Shown here piece after piece: positions 60,501 to 64,000 of a DNA stretch of 64,000 nt; the stretch's first letter is position 1, and every line of letters begins with the position of its first letter. Position numbers and translations under genes: made by a program. Source of the stretch: Marisa cornuarietis (Eukaryota > Mollusca > Gastropoda > Architaenioglossa > Ampullariidae); contig SMMW01000085.1 in the NCBI GenBank assembly GCA_004794655.1, positions 2,046,001 to 2,110,000 of the forward strand, written 5' to 3'. Under the pieces are notes generated by a model. The model was not told the origin of the DNA. It ran no database searches and was given only the letters and a program-made list of their open reading frames with translations.

Positions 60501-63500
60501 GCACAGTTGACTGTGTTTTTGGACAACCCAAATCTACTTTGTTATTTCCTGTATACCTTCAGATGCATTTTTATCACATATAAAGACATAAAAGAATTAA
60601 GAGAATTCAAATAGCGACATCAAGCACACCAAAGCCCCACTTACATGCTGGTCCCAGACAGGGCGAAGTCGTTAGAGCTGCGCTTCTTCACGCTGCCACT
60701 ATGCCACCAAAAGACAGACAAAAAATAAGGCTGGGAAATACTGGCAGCACACAGAGTGACATGACTACACCACACACATAATGCTCCCTCTGCACACCTC
60801 AGTACAGAGCAGTACTACACATTTCTAGCTATGTGTTACTGTACTAAGGCATGGTTAGTTCGCATCTCTTGCCATTTAAACTCAACACCTCGTGTAAATA
60901 AACAATGTGAAGCAATATGGTAATGTAGCCACAGCTATAAACTGCACAGATCTTGTCATTCCCTTTGCTGCCAATGTTTCAAATTAATTTTGGGTACTTA
61001 ATCTCTGAGAAACAACCATAGGTGTTGGTATCATAACAAAAACGAACAAATAATTTTAATCTTTAGAAAATCTATAAAATAGCAGTACAAAATAAGAACT
61101 CTATTTGTGATTATTTTACAATATGATCACAGCTGTCTGTATGATACTTGCTACAGTCTGAAAAACTGAGTAAGCAGTACTGCTTGAAAGAAAAGAAATT
61201 TTGAACTAGCTAAACTTCAAATGAACAAAGCCTCAAATATAAGAAAACACTATACATCTTCAAATAACAAAAAAGGAAAATGTACACTATGTACATGGGT
61301 CAACTACAATGCTAATAATGGTTATGCAAATTCTAATTTTTTCAATGAGTGCATAAGTAAAAATATGCTATAAAATAGTTTTTATGGTTTGACATTTCTA
61401 ATTTTATTTTACTATAATGTAAAATTCCATTGTTTTGGTTATGAATAAAGAACCACATCAGTCAGCAGAATGATGTAACTTTCCAGCTGTGTGTTTCAGG
61501 TATTCTAAAATTATCATTTTTAAACTTTTAGAAAATTCAGTCCTTTTGAAAGTAAATTGAGTTATGGTGTATGTTGGTTAGGAATAATAATAAATACTCT
61601 AAAGTTTGCTTCATATTTATTATTGACCTCTCTCCCTTCCTGCAAAGAGCTGGAAACAATACAAAGTGAAATGACTGTGCACATTCTGAAAATTATGTGA
61701 TACTTTTGTGTAGCTTCAACTTTATATTCTACCTACACAGCGAAGTGACATCCAACCCAAAATATTAAAAAAACTGTTTAACAAAAAATTAAAAACTTGT
61801 TTTATTATTTGGTAATACAATATTAAAGAAAATCAAAGAAAAGCATTAGTGGTCTCCTTTCATAAAAAGAAAAATGTAACGAAGTTAAATAAATGTGAAC
61901 AAGAAAAAATGAATTAAAAATAAAAGGGACAAGCAGGCAGACTATCTTGGTAAGGTGAAGCATGAGTACTAATGTCCCACACCAAGACAATAGCAAAAGG
62001 AGACATTACTGCTGAACATGTCAGGAAGAAAACTAATGTTTTTAGCAGCAAACTTAACTTTTGTGTAACAATCACATATATCAGGTAAAAATATGCATAA
62101 GCATTAATTGCTGTGGAGTAGGTTCAGTCCTGCAAAGTTATTTGTAAACAACATAACATTAAGGACTAATTCTAATTTACTTGAAGACATGATAGGCATC
62201 ATAATATGATAAGCGTCAACATGGAATACTTTTTCCCTCTTTCCCATTGTTTATTCTTTTCTCTCCCAGCAACTCACTAACATGCAAACTTTGTGTCAGT
62301 TTCTGCGATATGATAAAGAGGACAAGTGGCAGAATTTTAAATACAAGACAATAAATAAGCATCCACATCAAACACTGATATTAAACAAAGCAGTGAGATG
62401 ACCAAAAAAAAAAATCAATGCTTTCGCTTTCTACCAAAAGTTCTAGCAACAAAAGTTTAATCATACGATCAACTTACAAGGCTGGAGGATCCACACCAGC
62501 TATAAGGTTAAAGCGATTGGCTGAAAAAAAAAGCAAATGTTTAAGATTTTCAGGCATCACCAATCAAGAGTATGGCTCAATTTGTGAAATGGAAATGCAA
62601 TATGTATTTGTTATTTCACATGAAGTCTGTAAAATTTCAGACTGGTTTTGCAATAGCTAAAGTATGGTAAGACTGTTTTTCTAGGGTGTGCAATACATCC
62701 TTATATATGCCACAAGTATGCAATAAGGTATATATTTGTTTGTATGTATTCATGTGTGTGCATGTGCAGCTATTTTATTAATACAGAGGAATAAAAAAAA
62801 AGACAATGATCTAGAAACATGATCAATATAATCTGTATTACAAGTGGAATATCAATAATTATGCAATGTCATCTTCTATTCATTCTGGTGTAAAGGTGCC
62901 CATCATACAGAGGTAATGTCATCTCCACTTTCTCTGAAGTTTGTAAGTGCGGCACTCAAAAGACAAGCTTTTAAGTCAAAATGAAAACAGAGCACAACAG
63001 AAACATTCAGACAATGAAGAAAAGAGTCCCAGTTAATGGTCTGCAGGCAGGACTGCAGTATTCAGAGTGCTTTAGAACTGATATAACAAAAAAAAATTAA
63101 GAGCATGAACAAAATGAAAACTACATATTATGACAAAGTATTTACAATAGCTGTTTCAATGTAATACACACTCTTTGAAACGATATCAGTTTAAGAGAAA
63201 AATTTAGTTCTGTGCCAGAATTATCACAGCTTCTCCCTCTCTCTGTGAGCGCATTCTTATGCTACTTAGACTTCCAAAACATTCAGAAAAAATAAGCAAA
63301 ATGCATGCAGGCTGCCTGAAAATATGAAAACCACACAAAGCTTTATGCTAATCACAATTGCCTTGATTTCCACTGCTGCCACTGACCCCATAACCCTTAA
63401 CTGAAAAGCCCATGAAATAAAAATTGTCAGCTTGCACAAAAATGTACCTGGAGACCAATCACATTCTCAAATAGTTATTTAAAAAAAAACATACAATATA

Positions 63501-63899
63501 CATTATAAAACACTTTATAAAACAATCACAAACCATCCTATAGCCATCACAAACCATCCTATAGCTATCACATAAAGATAACAGAGAGTTTGAGATTCAG
63601 TGCTAGCACAATACAAGCATAGTTGTTCATAAATCAGTGCCATCACATGATTATTTTGGTATCTTTTTATCAATTTAGAACATTTTCTGCTGTTTCAGTA
63701 TCTACAACAGACTGAGCACTTGCCATCAACTTTTCTACCAAAAGTATCCCACTTGTCAAATTTTGCAGCACAGTTAGTTCTTGTACTTATGCATGACTGT
63801 TACTTGATCTCAAGCACCTTACCGCGTGCACCACTTGCATGTAGAGATTGACGTTGCATATCAGGGATCGCAAACTCTCTATTATACACCAGCCAAAGT
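51505..63899 (-). CDS. Graf: GRAF-type Rho GTPase-activating protein (C-terminal exons)
   Basis: Six coding exons on the minus strand: 63823-63899, 62478-62520, 60645-60698, 55730-55804, 55217-55296 and 51505-51599, ending in TAG at 51507-51505. Every intron has AG acceptor and GT donor signals, and phases match at each join. The last two exons encode an SH3 domain: TVITRYPCKAEHESELSF, then QMIHNVRQSREPGWLEG and GLIPENYVEF. This is the closing SH3 of GRAF proteins (ARHGAP26/10/42), which carry BAR, PH, RhoGAP, a Ser/Pro-rich linker and SH3, and which turn off RhoA/Cdc42 at curved membranes and adhesions. The upstream exons here encode part of the Ser-rich linker (KKRSSNDFALSGTS, SSMHSSLTGSHASLSSS). 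BAR, PH and RhoGAP exons lie beyond the window. Family recognition rests on the SH3 sequence; which vertebrate paralogue is closest cannot be told. Confidence 0.85.
52131..52393 (-). mobile_element. tRNA-derived SINE (family A), diverged copy in Graf intron
   Basis: On the minus strand it begins AAGCGGATGGCTGAATGGTT, matching the A-box head of the SINE at 16015. It shares the body words CCCAGCTGTTGGGAATGGGT and AGAGGGTTGGGAAAAAG, and the same pyrimidine-rich end. The B box region is badly decayed. Possible flanking repeat: AAATTTTACT (52120-52129) and AAATTTACT (52394-52402). Confidence 0.75.
52793..52978 (+). CDS. Candidate exon on the opposite strand inside the last Graf intron
   Basis: The frame is open from after TAG at 52715 and ends exactly at a consensus donor (ACTG, then GTAAGT at 52979) in phase 0. 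From the ATG at 52793 it would read MSSSQMKKHLSGCRAQEAIS, then ELYLEAVNEVEKIIKWPKL. The coding-like composition and perfect donor argue for a real exon, perhaps the first coding exon of a gene. However, no homologue is recognised, no partner exon is visible downstream, and the location within a Graf intron on the other strand calls for caution. Confidence 0.3.
54632..54655. repeat. (GAAT)n microsatellite
   Basis: About six tandem GAAT units in the intron between the last two Graf exons. Similar to the tract following the family A SINE at 16304, but no SINE body is attached here. Confidence 0.9.
55217..55296 (-). CDS. Graf: Graf exon: first half of SH3 domain
   Basis: The acceptor ATTTTATTTCAG precedes 55296, and the donor ATG/GTGAGT follows 55217. 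The 80-bp exon gives TVITRYPCKAEHESELSF, then EANQMIHN and one G of the next codon. 'RYPC' stands where SH3 domains have the ALYDY motif, and ELSF is the conserved second strand. Confidence 0.92.
55730..55804 (-). CDS. Graf: Graf exon: Ser-rich linker before SH3
   Basis: The acceptor TGTTTGACAG precedes 55804 and the donor CGAAG/GTTAGC follows 55730. The 75-bp exon (a multiple of three, starting in phase 2 and ending in phase 2) encodes NSSMHSSLTGSHASLSSS, then TVKAPR. It joins the SH3 exon through a split Arg codon. Its length and phases mean it could be skipped without a frameshift. Confidence 0.88.
57316..58263 (-). mobile_element. CR1-like LINE 3' part (RT thumb, C-terminal domain, tail) in Graf intron
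   Basis: An unusually long open frame (298 codons) encodes the end of the RT and the C-terminal region: WMTRNRLKLNDDKTEALLCS, VRDLGLFIDAELSM, IISRLDYCNSALWGIPATQL, RLQRVQNTAARIVTR and LQSLHWLPVNKRL. These are signature strings of CR1/Rex-type LINEs. Near 57620 the natural protein shifts frame (a NAAPKLWNALPSSL segment lies in another frame), so the tail of the 298-codon frame is not native. The 3' end (GTGAGCATTCATCTGAATGG, then ATACCTGCGCC-TATAAATGG) matches the element at 30232. It is 5' truncated at about 58263 and lies in the same orientation as Graf. Confidence 0.85.
60645..60698 (-). CDS. Graf: Graf 54-bp exon, possible cassette
   Basis: The acceptor GGTGGCATAG precedes 60698 and the consensus donor GCAT/GTAAGT follows 60645. 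Only one frame is open: (F)GSVKKRSSNDFALSGTS plus two bases. Both flanking junctions have the same phase and the length is a multiple of three. Skipping it would keep the frame and leave the junction codon as Phe (TT+T or TT+C). A basic KKRSS motif could be a regulatory phosphorylation site (inference). Confidence 0.82.
62478..62520 (-). CDS. Graf: Graf 43-bp linker exon
   Basis: A polypyrimidine tract and TTTCAG acceptor precede 62520, and the consensus donor TT/GTAAGT follows 62478. The single open frame reads (A)NRFNLIAGVDPPA plus two bases. Phases match both neighbours. Confidence 0.8.
63823..63899 (-). CDS. Graf: Graf 77-bp exon of uncertain identity
   Basis: The acceptor GACCTTTCTCAG precedes 63899 and the donor CACGCG/GTAAGG follows 63823. 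In the frame required by the next exon it reads LWLVYNREFAIPDMQ, then RQSLHASGAR and one G. I do not recognise this segment in known GRAF proteins, so it may be a lineage-specific linker segment or an alternative exon. Confidence 0.6.
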
Positions 63900-64000
63900 C
63901 TGAGAAAGGTCACAGCATCAAAACGAGACAAAACAGACATTGCATAGCACTCGGGGCCCAATTATCAAACACCAGTAGGAAATACCTCTAGCAGTAACTC

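Overview
This is eukaryotic, metazoan DNA, most likely from a mollusc and perhaps a caenogastropod snail. The taxon call is an inference from the SINE and LINE mix, the very long (CA)n tracts and the low GC content; no species-diagnostic gene is present. No bacterial operons, CRISPR array, rRNA or intact tRNA gene was seen. Almost all short open frames are chance frames or decayed mobile-element coding sequence.

Layout. (1) 0.1-1.7 kb: a two-exon, internally deleted relative of P-element/THAP9 transposases, broken by a frameshift and a stop. (2) 2.1-3.6 kb: a duplicated 65-bp segment and a CTAG-rich minisatellite. (3) 4.5-6.3 kb: a decayed LINE running from the endonuclease-RT linker into the RT palm. 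(4) 6.3-20.9 kb: no recognisable genes, but dense microsatellites, several unrelated minisatellites, and two tRNA-derived SINEs with clear target-site duplications. (5) 21.0-23.3 kb: pieces of an RTE-type LINE, interrupted by another repeat and carrying an out-of-order duplicated segment. (6) 23.3-30.2 kb: a 33-37-bp minisatellite, a young SINE with a 14-bp target-site duplication, a poly(T) tract and a short interstitial telomere-like tract. (7) 30.2-40.6 kb: a graveyard of fragments from at least five retroelement groups (CR1-like, an endonuclease-LINE, Ty3/Gypsy, Jockey/I-like, Rex3/L2-like, RTE), often abutting or nested. (8) 41-64 kb: a more AT-rich segment with fewer old repeats. It holds the 3' end of a real gene on the minus strand.

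The one confidently functional gene is a GRAF-family Rho GTPase-activating protein (ARHGAP26/10/42-like). Its last six coding exons lie between 63899 and 51505 on the minus strand. All splice sites are canonical, phases match at every junction, and the last two exons encode the C-terminal SH3 domain. The BAR, PH and RhoGAP exons must lie beyond the right edge. Its introns and downstream flank carry a CR1-like LINE with a 298-codon open frame, a degenerate SINE, a hAT-like MITE, a piggyBac-like MITE with TTAA duplications and another SINE.

No complete new system is visible. The best candidates for follow-up are the P-element derivative, the two MITEs, the three tRNA-derived SINE families (two of them with two copies each here), and two phase-neutral Graf exons (54 and 75 bp) that could be alternatively spliced.
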